From Gnetum montanum (Eukaryota > Streptophyta > Gnetopsida > Gnetales > Gnetaceae), in contig MNCI01020773.1 of the NCBI GenBank assembly GCA_015680685.1, positions 11,021 to 34,740 of the forward strand: a stretch of 23,720 bases of DNA, written 5' to 3'. The first letter of the stretch is position 1; each line of letters opens with the position of its first letter. Below are positions 1 through 9,373 of this stretch, piece by piece. The notes under the pieces were generated by a model that was given only the letters and a program-made list of their open reading frames with translations, made no database searches and was not told the DNA's origin. Position numbers and translations under genes: made by a program.

Positions 1-259
1 GTATTTTTGAAATATAAAGCAGATTTTATAGCATTATATTATAGTAATAGTAAATTATATTATACCTACATTATTTTCCAATGGTGTTGAGATGACCCAA
101 TATCTAGTAACTCAAATGACAAATGATTATTAAAATCATATGAAAAACACAATAATCAAAATAATATGCTAAGAAAGAAATGATGAAAATGCAAGCAAAA
201 TATGGAAACGCAACAATATACATATGAAATGTAAAGAAAAAGGGGAAGAAACCATGCAA
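1..259 (-). other. AT-rich 3' untranslated part of the retroelement, no gene seen
   Basis: This stretch follows the stop codon of the integrase-tail frame on the minus strand. It is A/T rich and has no reading frame of note. I could not see a clear polypurine tract or the start of a 3' LTR, which should lie beyond the left edge. Confidence 0.4.
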
Positions 260-961
260 CTAAGAATCTACCAGATGCTCACGTGGGGTGCCTGAGTAGA
301 AATGCTTCAAATGAAATGCATTAAAATTCCTATTCAACCTATATCCTTGCAAATCAACAATTTTAAACACATTTGGGGTAGTGATGTCTACAATTTGGAG
401 TGGACCTGACCACATAGGTGAACACTTAGTTTGAGGGTTAGTTTGACCAGACGCTCTATCCCTCTTAAGGACTAGATCACCTACTTGAAAATTTTTAGCT
501 GGATGTTTTTTATCGAACCATCTCTTGACAATTTGTTGATGCTTAAGATTATGAAAATCAAGACCTACACTTATCTTGCTTGATCGTTTTCTATAAAGTT
601 TTTCTTTAATATAAGTTTCAATGATAGGTCTAGGTTTTGGTGGGTCATCGGATATAGCTTTTCTAGGAGAATGTTCCATGGATGTGTTGTTAAAATTTAG
701 CACACCTTCAAATGTTTTAAGAGGTAAGGTCTTATTTATATCTTTGTCTTCCCCTAAAGGTGGTGGATCACTTAGACAAAATCCATCGTGTTGTTGATAA
801 GGCAAGGTGTCTCCATAGTTTTCTTCACCTTCTCTAGAACTTTGATAGGATTGGATGGGATCTGCATAAGAGATAGGATTTTTTGTAGTTCCACTCACAT
901 AGCCATTTTCAACATGTTCACTACACTCAACCTTAATAGCCCTAAAGTAAAGATTAGCATT
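260..961 (-). pseudogene. Ty3/gypsy integrase C-terminal tail fused in frame behind protease
   Basis: The last ~90 residues match the C-terminal end of plant Ty3/gypsy integrase: a KRWFDKK segment, then FQVGDLVLKRDR, then a WSGPLQIVDI segment (the GPY/F-type module) and a closing NAFHLKHFYSG. In the family this module follows the integrase core and helps bind DNA. The core with its D,D,E residues is not present. The frame is the same as the protease frame upstream, separated from it by a TGA at 962-964 and a TAA at 1025-1027. Between the stop and the integrase tail are ~120 residues I cannot assign. The start at 898 is a GTG and should not be taken as a real start, because the frame simply continues upstream. 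Confidence 0.75.
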
Positions 962-1024
962 TCAATCTTCCAAAGATTGATTTTGTTGATCCAAGGTTGT
1001 TACTACATGTTTGTAGAAGGGTTC

Positions 1025-2314
1025 TTAGGGTATAGTCATGTATTCAGATTTTCCTTTGATAGGGATCAATAATTTTGAGAAATCTGACCTAAAGAAGCCC
1101 CCAAACTTAGCTTCAAAAGTCCTAGATAAGAGCACACCATATGTGGGTTTCATGTCAACTACTAGGATATCCGTATAACATGTAAATGTAGGGTATTGCT
1201 TAAGTTGTACCTTTGCTCCTTTTAATAATCCTACAACAGGTACATTAGATCCATCGAATTGAATCACACTTTTAGTTTGTGGTATCATTTTTGCTACTAA
1301 AGCGTTACAAACGTAAAGAGGCATAACACTAACAATTGCACTGAAATCCATTAAACAGTTATGGACAGTCTTTCCTAAAATAATCAAAGTAGTTAGGAAA
1401 AGGGGATGGTCCTTTTTCGTAGACATGGAATTATTCATGTTTTGTACTGATAATGTGTTAGGACTTTCTGCAAAGTGAACTTGCCTTTCAGGAATTGGGG
1501 ATTTTTCTCTTTGGGCTACAGGTATATGAACCATATCCCGAATCACTTCTTTCATTTCATTAAAGTGTAGAAGGTCATACATCGAAATGTTGGCTTTAAC
1601 TCTTTTTAAGTCCTCAACCAAATCATAATTCTTATGTTCATCTTTGGCTTCTTGTTGAGATGGAACTCTTCTAAGTATAGAAGGGGGGTTTGGTCGTTGT
1701 GGGGCAATTACTTGGGATGACCCGGATTGGTTGTTTGCATTGTTTTGACTAGGAACTCTTCTGTTTGGAGGTGTATAGAAATTGTTCCTAGTTTGTTGTT
1801 GTGTAGCATTCATAATGTCACTAATTTTGCAGTAGCGAGTGTTGTGTGGCTTAGGGTCGCCTACCATAACTTGTTCTAATGACAAAACCTCTTCATTTTC
1901 TGTCGCATGAGATATATTAAGGACCATGATAGGGGTTTTTCCATTTTGTTGCCCTTGGGTATTGTCACCATACAATGCCATGAATTGAGAACAAATATTT
2001 TCTGAATGTTGCCTCATATTATGAAGACGACAATAATCATCGTTGATTGATGCACTTGGTTTTTCTGGTTGTATAGGGATTTTGTTATCGTTTCTCTTTA
2101 TCTCAACCACTTCATTGGATAGTTTTTGTAGTGAAGTGAGTATTTGGGTCATCTGATTTTTAGTTTGGGTTGGTGGTTCAACAGAATTTGATGTCCCGTT
2201 TGGGTTGATAATGGATTGAATTAAGGCTTTTGATTGGTCATCATTCAAACCAGTGTTGGATGGTAAGAATGAAGAGGACGTGGGACCTTGTGAGTAATTA
2301 CTTAAAGGTTGAGT
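1025..2314 (-). pseudogene. Ty3/gypsy gag C-terminus with zinc knuckle, plus retropepsin with damaged active site
   Basis: This is the middle of the polyprotein frame. About 70-90 residues in, CRLHNMRQHSENIC resembles the C-x2-H/H/C zinc knuckle of plant Ty3 gag proteins. The last ~125 residues look like a retropepsin, which cuts the polyprotein: CLMDFSAIVSVMP stands where the family has an L-x-D-S-G-A-x-x-x-x-M-P type motif. The catalytic Asp (codon 1346-1348) is kept, but Ser-Gly has become Phe-Ser, so activity is unlikely. The change could be a +T/-G pair of compensating indels or three substitutions. The apparent start at 2248 is TTG and lies inside the frame, which is continuous with gag through a TGA at 2315-2317. 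It ends at TAA 1025-1027. Confidence 0.75.
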
Positions 2315-3154
2315 TCATTGAAAAGAAGAAACAACTTGAGGCATAACATTAGACATTTGAAAAGTTGTTAGGAGTGGGTTTGATTGCATAGGGTTACTAA
2401 CACTCATCATCCCAAATTGGGTTTGGATGCTGTTCATAAGGGTTATTTGCTCTAATTCCATAGCTTTTGACATTTCACCTTGTATTTCCGTTATGTTCGG
2501 ATCAGATTTGATAGCATAAGTGAAAAATGGATCAATGGTAGAGAAATAGAAGTTGAGGATACCAAATGGTTGTGGTCGCATCTCATTTTTCAAATAGGCA
2601 AGTTGATGAAGGAATCTAAGGTTATAATCCCTAACATTTTCCCCAGGTAGCTTTCTTAGGCTGGTAAAGTTGCTTGATGCAATAACAGGGCTAGTAAATT
2701 TGTCAAATTGATTCAAAAACTTGTTTTTGAATTCTTGCCATGTGTTAATAGAGGCATCAAGCAGCATAAATAACCATTGGGTTGCTTTGGTCCTAAATGT
2801 TGTTACAAACACCCTGTATGCCACATCATTATGTATAATGTTGTGGATCCCTAGTAAGATTTCAAAACATTGTATGTGTTGGCGGGCATCATTCGTAGGG
2901 GTTGTAGGATCGAAAAACAAATTTATGTTTTGAAGAGGTTTTGGTACGTCATGGTAATTATGAAAGTTAAAAGGGTTTCTTACTAAGGGAGCCAGGGGTT
3001 GATGGGCTTCCATCTTAGTTCAAGGTTTTTTAGGAACCAAACTTGGAAAAAGTGAAGCTCGTTGTTTTCTCAAAGTAAATTAACGAGTAGCTGGTTGACT
3101 AGGGGTAGGAGTATGAGTTCTTTGTTGAGATATTCTGTAAGAAACATCACTCAT
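2315..3154 (-). pseudogene. Ty3/gypsy gag (retrotransposon gag domain), N-terminal part
   Basis: Gag forms the capsid-like particle of LTR retrotransposons. The core from about 3013 downward has the look of the plant Retrotrans_gag domain: FFDPTTPTNDARQHIQCFE, then AYRVFVTTFRTKATQWLF, then INTWQEFKNKFLNQF, then SLRKLPGENVRDYNLRF. The same frame extends 47 codons further up to an ATG at 3152-3154 (MSDVSYRISQQRTHTPTPSQ), broken by TAA at 3080-3082 and TGA at 3020-3022. I therefore take 3154 as the original start and the ATG at 3013 as internal. The frame closes at TGA 2315-2317 but continues with gag-like sequence below it. No frameshift is needed anywhere from 3154 to 260. Confidence 0.8.
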
Positions 3155-3550
3155 AAAATGAAAAATAATAGGAAATGTAAAATGCTAATAAACTGTGAAA
3201 ATTAAAGAAAATAAAATAAAATAAAACATTTGAACGCTATATTTTTATTTTTTTATTTTTATTAATTTTTTAAAAATAAAATTGAAATTACAAAATTTCA
3301 AAAAAGTAAATTAAAAGGAAAATAATTTAAATCACCTTAATTAAATTTTAGAAAAACAAATTAACAAAAGGATTACTAGAATATAAATTTGGAGATTTGA
3401 AAGTGAAACTAAAATAGAGCAATAAAACTGAAAATAGGGAGGCAAAAACAAAAATAGATAGTAATAAAAAAAATGATAATTTTTCTTTTTTCTTAAAAAA
3501 AAAAGAAACATAAAAGGAAAATAAAGAAAAGGTTGAGAAAGTGCCATTCT
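3155..3550 (-). other. Very AT-rich leader between LTR junction and gag start
   Basis: This stretch lies between the presumed primer-binding region and the gag ATG on the minus strand. It is dominated by A and T runs, with homopolymer stretches around 3240-3320 and 3470-3500. The short open frame here (3341-3598) is low complexity and I do not regard it as a gene. Confidence 0.5.
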
Positions 3551-3580
3551 TCTAGTGCCAAAAAGGTGTTGATGCGTAAA
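3551..3580 (-). promoter_or_regulatory. Candidate LTR end / primer-binding-site junction
   Basis: On the minus strand the sequence reads ACGCATCAACACC, then TTTTTGGCACTAGA. Plant Ty3/gypsy LTRs often end in CA a few bases before a T-run and a TGGCGC-type tRNA-complementary site. Here TGGCAC differs from TGGCGC by one base, a C-to-T type change seen from the other strand. The place, about 400 bp upstream of gag, is right. No second LTR is available in the window for comparison, so this remains a candidate. Confidence 0.35.
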
Positions 3581-3693
3581 TTTTGGACACGCGAACACCT
3601 CTGAACACTTGTTTTAGGAGACTATCGCCTAGGGCACCTCTCGTATGGGTATGGAAACCCGGGAATAGTCTCAGCTGGAAAGGGCTATGTGAC

Positions 3694-3711
3694 AATAATA
3701 ATAATAATAAT
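3694..3711 (+). repeat. (AAT)6 microsatellite
   Basis: Six perfect AAT units lie in the presumed LTR region of the Ty3/gypsy element. Confidence 0.9.
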
Positions 3712-3720
3712 GAAGTCCAC

Positions 3721-4669
3721 TAATGAAATATTCTTAACCATATATATAACAACATTAATGAAAATAAAATTCTGTTAATAACCTGGTAGTAAAGATGCAC
3801 AACCTTTCATATGTTTGTAACATCAAATTTCAAGATTCTACTATAAAAATTTAATTTCTTAGAGCTTAAACAATATGTGATCCCCTATGCATTTTACGGA
3901 GAAATCATAATGGTGAAAGTCTATCTTAAATTACTTCTTTGACTCTAGGTTCACTGAAAATTTTAAAAGATTGTCAAGACTAACAAGTAAAACTCATTCC
4001 TTCGGTACTATAGAGACACTGATTTCGTCACACACAACGCCACTCCAAAGCAATGATTATTTTGAATTTACATACTTAAACAGTTTTCAGTATATCAGAA
4101 AATGGCACATTGCTGATAGCAAATGCAGTTACCGAATTTTAACAAGCAGATTGCACGTAAGCATAAACTAAATATTGGCCAATGACGATGATGTTTTCAC
4201 TAAGGATGAAACATTTTTGGTAGTGTTACCATAGGTAGAAACTTATACTTGCTACTATGCTGCAAATGTAGGCAACAAAACTTATCAGGGCAACGTAATG
4301 AAACAGGGCAACACAACGGGACCATAAGGAGTTTCCCGATTGAAAACGATTTACGAGTTGAATAATGCAATATATTAGTATCTAAGGATTTGAGAATCTG
4401 AAAGCTGGAAAAAAAATTACTCTTTGAATTATAAAAAAAAATTAAAGTTTAACCATTAAAAAAAATTCAAAATTAGTGCATAGAGTGATATATGGCACAA
4501 TGTACCGATAACATGTTTTGAAATGCTGAAAATATTAAATATCTGTAATTGAAAATGCCAAAATTTTTTGATATTGTTGTATGTCGTTGAGATGTAGGTG
4601 TAGTTATAGCTATCGGTGCATCCGTCACGTCCTGCTCTACAGGCATCTGCCGTTACCCCAGTGTCCAAA
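3721..4669. other. AT-rich stretch without recognisable gene
   Basis: Small open frames occur on both strands, but none looks like protein and no repeat family was recognised. Part of it may still belong to the 5' LTR of the element to the left, whose outer edge I could not find. Confidence 0.5.
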
Positions 4670-4839
4670 GAGAAGGCCACCGTCTGCAGGTGCGTTGCTG
4701 TCAGATGTGCACCGCTTGTAGCAACAAGAGGCTAAAATATGAGTTGTATGTGGCCAGAGAAAATAGAAGAACAAAATAAAACAACGGCTGCTGATGGACA
4801 TGTGTTGTTAGCCGCTACGTGTTTCAAAAAGAAAGATTG

Positions 4840-4855
4840 CCCCCCCCNNCCCCCC
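4840..4855 (+). other. Poly-C run with two unresolved bases
   Basis: Eight C, then NN at 4848-4849, then six C. This is probably a homopolymer assembly or sequencing problem. The true length is unknown, so any reading frame crossing it is unreliable. Confidence 0.9.
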
Positions 4856-4869
4856 TATTTCCCTCTTCT

Positions 4870-4920
4870 AAGCCCCTTTTATAGCGGCCCTGCGGAAGAA
4901 ACCCTAACCCTAAATCGTCA
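4870..4920 (+). promoter_or_regulatory. Promoter-like segment with TATA-like motif and telo-box
   Basis: CTTTTATAG (about 4876-4884) is followed about 15-20 bases later by AAACCCTAACCCTAAA. This contains the plant telo-box AAACCCTAA (4899-4907), known from 5' regions of housekeeping and ribosomal-protein genes. The segment is richer in G and C than its surroundings. It lies about 450 bp upstream of the NLR remnant on the same strand and could be its old 5' region, but no continuous transcript can be shown. Confidence 0.35.
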
Positions 4921-5327
4921 TTCGTCAACACGCTGCATCACTATTACAAGTGTTTTAATAAACGTTTGTAAATATGTAATTATTTTTTTTAAAATATGAA
5001 AATCAATTCATTAGACTTGCAAAAATTATGCAGTCATTACCATGTTTTATAATTTAAAGATATGCTATTTTGTTGGCATTTTTCAGGTGGCTTATCTTTT
5101 CTCTTGATTTTATTTCTTTTCTTTTCTAAATGAAATTCTTTTATATCACTTTCTCTCTCCAAGGGGCAATTGGTACCAATAGCATGATTGATAGGTTATA
5201 TTGATTTTGCTTTTTACATAAAACTAGTATAGCATTTGTTGAATTCCTATGAATTTGATTTGTGCATTTTGACTACTTTGCAATTATAATTTTCTACATG
5301 TGCATTGATAATGGCCCCATGATGGCC

Positions 5328-5361
5328 CCATGCCTAGCATGGGTGAGGTTGATCTCAACAA
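5328..5361 (+). repeat. Short dispersed module, copy 1 (second copy at 18072-18105)
   Basis: A 34-bp block containing CCATG...TAGCATGGG and then GTTGATCTCAAC abuts the first recognisable NLR codon. A near copy is found at 18072-18105 on the same strand, where the second motif is the perfect palindrome GTTGATATCAAC. It may be an end of an unrecognised mobile element. Confidence 0.45.
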
Positions 5362-6762
5362 TGGTTAGCAGAAGGTCTTGTGGAATCCAAGGAGGATGGT
5401 CTTTTGATTTTGAAGCACCTCAACAACAGATGCCTTCTTAACATGGAACATCAAGACAACATGTGGTCAAGAAGTAGAATGTATACCATCACAGTTTATG
5501 ACTTGGTTCATGATTTGGCAATGAAGCGGTGGCATCTGCCAAGGTTCCTAGTCAGACGAAGCATTTTCCTGGGAATTGCAGAGTGAGAGGAGATCTTTAA
5601 CAATCGACATTGGCAATTCCAACTTTAATTGGATACCAAACAGCTTCAGGTGTCCACGTTCTGTTCCACTTCTTCGTTTCAGATACAGTGAACAACTCTG
5701 CGATATTCCAAAGAGACTTTGGCAAATGCAAGGGCTCTTCGCACCTAGGACTTGGTTAGCGGTATCGCTTTTAGAAAAGTGACAAGTCTTCCAAAGTGCA
5801 TTAGTAAATTACAGATTTTAATGTTCCTCGACATTTCTAAGACCCGGATACGTAGATTACCGAGGTGTCTTAGAGAGATGAAGCATCTGCAATATCTTTA
5901 CGTTTGGATAAGCGAGGAGGTTCCATCCTGGGTTGGAGATCTGCAGAGTCTCACTCATTTCTCTCTTCAAAGAAGAGTTAAGTGGAAGAAGTTTAATAAC
6001 CTAATGCCATCTTTAAAAGTGGTGTGTGATATCTGGATTGAGACTGATAGCAACGGTGGTTGGAGTGGGGCGAGGAGGAAAAAGAAGACATGGACATGGG
6101 ATGCTGTTGCACGGTTAACTCAGCTACAGGAGGCACACGTGGTGGTGCACAACATTGAAGGTGGTGCTTTCCCACCACACACTCTTGAGTTGCTCATAGT
6201 CAGGTTGAAACAAGGAAGTGCAGCAGTAACCATACCACATGAATGGGTTCAGCACCTTCGCAAACTTGAAATTCTGTGTGTAAAATGGTGTGGAACTTCC
6301 AAGACATGCATTCGGCTTTTCCAAACTTAAGGTGTTAGCATTGGCTGTAAACTATGAAGAATATTGCGCAGAAGAAGGTAAACTTTATATAACAACAACA
6401 AATGTAAAATGCTACCACATGAATTCAAAACAGCTAGAGCCTTCCCTCACCTAATAAGTCTTCCTAATAAGTCTTCTTTATGAGCTTAATGAGTTGTGCA
6501 TGCTACTTGTCATAGAAGACGAGGCATGCTCGGCTAAAATGACTGTATGTTATTGTAAAAAGTTAAGAGAAGTAGGTCATGGTTGGGAAGACAAAATCCG
6601 CACCCTCAATATTTCATGGTTGGGAAGAAAAAATCTGCACCCTCAATATTTCAACATTAGCAATACTGATCCAAAAGTTACGGGGTCTTCAAATTCCATA
6701 TGAAAACCAATTTTTGGTACCCCTTTCTTGGCATTGTAGGAGGGCCTCCTCCAAATGGTAAG
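5356..6762 (+). pseudogene. NLR immune-receptor pseudogene (end of NB-ARC plus LRRs)
   Basis: NLR proteins are intracellular plant immune receptors. The remnant opens with WLAEGLVESKEDGL and LKHLNNRCLL, typical of the winged-helix end of NB-ARC. It continues with TVYDLVHDLAM in place of the usual V-H-D-L MHD-type motif (His is Tyr here). Leucine-rich repeats follow, for example IPNSFRCPRSVPLL, VTSLPKCISKLQILMFLDIS, RRLPRCLREMKHLQYLYV and FSKLKVLALAVNYEEY, with late LRR-like pieces around 6480-6600. The P-loop and most of NB-ARC are absent upstream. The reading frame shifts near 5586, near 5720-5736 and near 6300. TAG at 5746-5748 interrupts LRT-D-L where a Leu codon is expected. Later stops lie near 6445. 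Lower-case coding quality decays toward 6760. Clearly dead, family assignment firm. Confidence 0.85.
6579..6652 (+). repeat. 37-bp tandem duplication inside the NLR remnant
   Basis: Two adjacent 37-bp units begin at 6579 and 6616 with ATGGTTGGGAAGA and differ at two positions (C to A and C to T). Because 37 is not a multiple of three, the duplication shifts the reading frame and adds to the damage in the NLR pseudogene. Confidence 0.9.
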
Positions 6763-7640
6763 AAACTATATACATTCAAGATATTGTAATGTATAAGTTA
6801 TATAATTGTGTGAGATAAACCTCTTATTTTTTGCAATCTAACTTTGCAATGTAATTTAAGTTTAATTTATTATAAGAAAGTTGTATGGATTGATGAGATT
6901 TAGTCTAATTTCACCTGAGACATTTAGATGACTATATGCAAAGAAGGAACATGATTTTGTATCATTATTTTTTTTCCCACAATGATCAATTCGTAAGTTA
7001 TAAGAGGCTTATCTTTGATGCTGGTGTCTAATTTGTTAATTTTAAAAATTTTAAAATTGAAACTTCAATAATTGTTATGGGATTTCACTTATGTATTAAT
7101 TATGGTAGGAAAAAGCTATTTAGAAAATTTTTAAAATATATTTACAATTACCTTGTTTAAAAGTTATAGTTATTATTTATAAGTGTTTGATAACTTCTAA
7201 CTTTTTAAATACTAAATGCAAAATGCTAAATCTACAAAATAACATGTAATTTGCTAGTTGAGATAGCAACTCATAAGTTCAATTGGTAAGTCACTAATTG
7301 GACATTCTTTCACCAAAATTCATAATGAATTTTAATTTGGGGAACTTATTCATCCCCCCTTCTAAGTTCAACGATCCCTAGGGCTTTGTAATTAAACAGT
7401 TTTGCATGACTTCATATGACTAAGTCCATAATGAAGATTGAATCTTACATGCAAAACAACCATAAAATTAAAGAGAAAATAACATAAATTTTTAAGACAA
7501 GCAAAATGCTTTGTATTTAAAATGGTATTTCTAGATTGCATATGAATAAGCACACAACAAAGGCTAGATCTCACAACTCTTAGAATAAAAAATAAAGAAA
7601 AGGTTGGAACAAAAGACTTAGCTCAATATACAGCCCCAAA
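6763..7640. other. AT-rich stretch without recognisable gene
   Basis: Mostly A/T-rich sequence with short, low-complexity open frames. I saw no domain, RNA gene or clear repeat. Confidence 0.55.
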
Positions 7641-7650
7641 TCTTGTTTAG

Positions 7651-7899
7651 CTAAATGGAGAGCTCTAGTACAAGCTTGTTTGCCCATGCCTCTAGGAGGC
7701 ACACCTTCTCCAACAAGTCTATGTGGATGATTTTCATATTTGTTGAAAGTTGTTGATAGAACTCGTGGTTGAGGTAACCCTCCACCTTGATTTCCTTCTC
7801 CTCCATCATAAAGACTCTCAATTGGTCCAATAATAAATCTAGATAAAAGGATTTCCCTTGAAACCTTCTTTCTTTCCTCAGGTGCCCTCCTCTCAGCAT
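7651..7899 (-). CDS. Small open frame of unknown function, 82 codons
   Basis: It opens with ATG at 7897-7899 and is rich in Lys, Glu and Leu (for example RVFMMEEKEIKVEGYLNHEF), giving a helical, charged look. A second minus-strand frame is also open over almost the same stretch without an ATG at its start, so coding cannot be assigned with confidence. It may be a gag or transposase-linked fragment. I do not recognise a family. Confidence 0.15.
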   Translation of the reverse strand: MLRGGHLRKERRFQGKSFYLDLLLDQLRVFMMEEKEIKVEGYLNHEFYQQLSTNMKIIHIDLLEKVCLLEAWANKLVLELSI

Positions 7900-8032
7900 C
7901 TAACTATGGGGAAGGTTTTATCAGTTCTTCATTTTCCCCCCTATTCACTTAATAAAGGAAACGGAGAGGAAGATCAAATGTTTGATCTACCTCTTATTTC
8001 TCTGGTGGAAACCTCCAAAAATTGGTACAATA

Positions 8033-8436
8033 ACTAGCTTAGATATATATATATATATATTGGTTGAGATGATTTAAAAAAAATGATGTTAACGAAGCCC
8101 GACTACTGGACGATGTAACAAGATAACTAAAAACGAAATCACTTATCCCTCCTCTGTTTCTCTATCACTTACCCAATTTAGTTTTACCCTCTCGGTTAAG
8201 TTTACTCTTTCTTTGTTTATTCATGGCATTTTTGAGAAATAAATCTCTTGCATAAATAATGCTCAAAAATGCCATGAACAAAGAAAGAAAGAGCAAACCT
8301 GATCGAGAGGGTAAAACTAAATTGGATAAGTGGTAGAGAAACGAAGGAGGGATGAGTGAGTCCGTTTTCAGTTATCTTGTTACCTCGTCTAGTAGTTGGG
8401 CTTTGTTAACATCATTTTATATATATCTAAGCTAGT
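8033..8436. mobile_element. 404-bp foldback (MITE-like) element with long inverted arms
   Basis: The ends ACTAGCTTAGATATATAT (8033 on) and its complement (to 8436) start two long inverted arms. The arms continue inward through GCCCGACTACTGGACGA versus TCGTCTAGTAGTTGGGC, TTTAGTTTTACCCTCTCG versus CGAGAGGGTAAAACTAAA, and CATGGCATTTTTGAG versus CTCAAAAATGCCATG. They flank a 25-base loop (8237-8261). Arm identity is roughly 80 to 90 percent by eye, and the left arm carries about 30 extra AT-rich bases. There is no coding capacity. No clear target duplication was found. It directly abuts the Helitron helicase repeat and may be part of that element's 3' end. Confidence 0.8.
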
Positions 8437-8681
8437 GGAGCGGTTTCATAGCCTATGAGTAAAATTTAATTTTTTTTTAAGTTATCATCACTATTTGCAT
8501 TTCAAATAATATATACTGGTAAACATAAATTGGTTAAAATTAAAGTTTATATATTTCCTATATGTTGATGAAGGAATACATTGCACAATTATTGCAACAA
8601 ACATTATAGAGTTGTATAATAGGATTGAGCAAAAGGCAAAATACAATGATAAGTGTGAACTCAATATGCCTAATTTTCCAA

Positions 8682-8837
8682 CTAAGAAAAATGAACTTCT
8701 TGTGCAATTCTATTTTGGAAATGTTTAGCATCTGAAATCTTTTTGTATCTTTGCACATGAAAAGGAGGATGAATCTTTAAATAATCAATGGTTTTGACTC
8801 TGAATAATGCAACAAACATTAGACCCGTAAGTTCTCT
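8682..8837 (-). pseudogene. PIF1-type helicase C-terminal fragment, repeat unit A
   Basis: Fifty-one codons and a stop on the minus strand read RELTGLMFVALFRVKTIDYL then KIHPPFHVQRYKKISDAKHF. This matches the last conserved block of PIF1/Helitron helicases, usually T-F-V-A-L-S-R-V followed by a short helical tail. The Ser of ALSRV is Phe here. The frame ends in TAG where unit C has a Gln codon. It is only the end of the protein, so it cannot work alone. It is one of three tandem copies. Confidence 0.8.
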
Positions 8838-9094
8838 TGTGTAGCAGTCTTGCGGCCTATGAGTAGAATTTAATTATTATTTTTATTTTTTAAGTTATCA
8901 TCACTATTTTCATTCCAAATTATATATACTAGTAAACATAAATTGGTTAAAATTAAAGTTTATATATTTCGTATATGTTGATGAAGGAATACATTGCACA
9001 ATTATTGCAACAAACATTACAGAGCTGTATAATAGGATTGAGCAAAAGGCAAAATACAATGATAAGTGTGAACTCAATATGCCTAATTCTCTAA

Positions 9095-9250
9095 CTAAGA
9101 AAAATGAAATTCTTGTGCAATTCTACTTCGAAGATGCTTAGCATTTGAAATATTTCTATATCTTTGCACATGAAAAGGAGGATGAATCTTTAAAGAATCA
9201 ATGGTCTTGACTCCAGATAATGTAACAAACATTAGACCCGTAAGTTCTCT
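9095..9250 (-). pseudogene. PIF1-type helicase C-terminal fragment, repeat unit B
   Basis: This has the same length and frame layout as the fragment in unit A: RELTGLMFVTLSGVKTIDSL then KIHPPFHVQRYRNISNAKHL. The motif reads T-L-S-G-V, so the conserved Arg is lost. The frame ends with TAG at 9095-9097, at the same place as in unit A. The independent substitutions in A and B show that the duplication is not recent. Confidence 0.8.
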
Positions 9251-9353
9251 TGTGTAGTGGTTTCACGGCCTATGAGTAGAATTTAATTATTTTTTTTTAT
9301 TTTTTAAGTTATCATCACTATTTGCATTCCAAATAATATATACTGCTAAACAT

Positions 9354-9367
9354 AAATTAGTTAAAAT
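9354..9367 (+). repeat. 14-bp target-site duplication, left copy
   Basis: AAATTAGTTAAAAT is repeated exactly at 10240-10253. Uninterrupted units A and B carry AAATTGGTTAAAAT once at the same place, which proves the duplication came with the insertion. Confidence 0.95.
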
Positions 9368-9373
9368 TTTTAG

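Larger units (their letters stand above)
1..3720 (-). mobile_element. Decayed, internally deleted Ty3/gypsy retrotransposon (5' side and internal part)
   Basis: Gag, retropepsin and integrase-tail similarity lie in that order on the minus strand, so the 5' end is at higher coordinates. All parts share one reading frame. Reverse transcriptase, RNase H and the integrase catalytic core are absent between protease and integrase tail, so this is a deletion derivative or a non-autonomous family. An LTR/primer-site-like junction is seen near 3551-3580. The 3' LTR is not in the window, and positions 1-259 would be the 3' untranslated part. The outer limit of the 5' LTR could not be fixed, so the right boundary given is approximate. 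Confidence 0.75.
8437..9367 (-). repeat. Tandem ~405-413-bp repeat, units A, B and the first part of C
   Basis: Landmark GCCTATGAGTA recurs at 8451, 8855 and 9268 (spacing 404 and 413). Between landmarks the units are highly alike: a T-rich run, TTATCATCACTATTT, TATATACT-TAAACATAAATTGGTTAAAAT, GAAGGAATACATTGCACAATTATTGC, and a helicase C-terminal segment on the minus strand. Unit C is interrupted at 9367 by a LINE and resumes at 10254. The units therefore duplicate the 3' end of a Helitron-type element. Confidence 0.9.

Noticed and set aside
788-1072. Plus-strand 94-codon open frame
   Set aside because: It is the antisense shadow of the retroelement polyprotein frame. The same applies to the plus-strand frame at 2721-2933.
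4899-4913. Telomere-like CCCTAA repeat
   Set aside because: Only two units. It fits the plant telo-box promoter motif better than an interstitial telomere.
4739-4999. Plus-strand 86-codon open frame
   Set aside because: It crosses the unresolved NN bases in a poly-C run, so the frame is not reliable, and no domain is seen.
5310-5332. Tandem ATGGCCCCATG pair
   Set aside because: Only two 11-bp units; too short to support a feature.
8558-8758. Minus-strand 66-codon open frame with ATG
   Set aside because: It overlaps the helicase C-terminal segment in another frame. The helicase frame carries the conserved motif.
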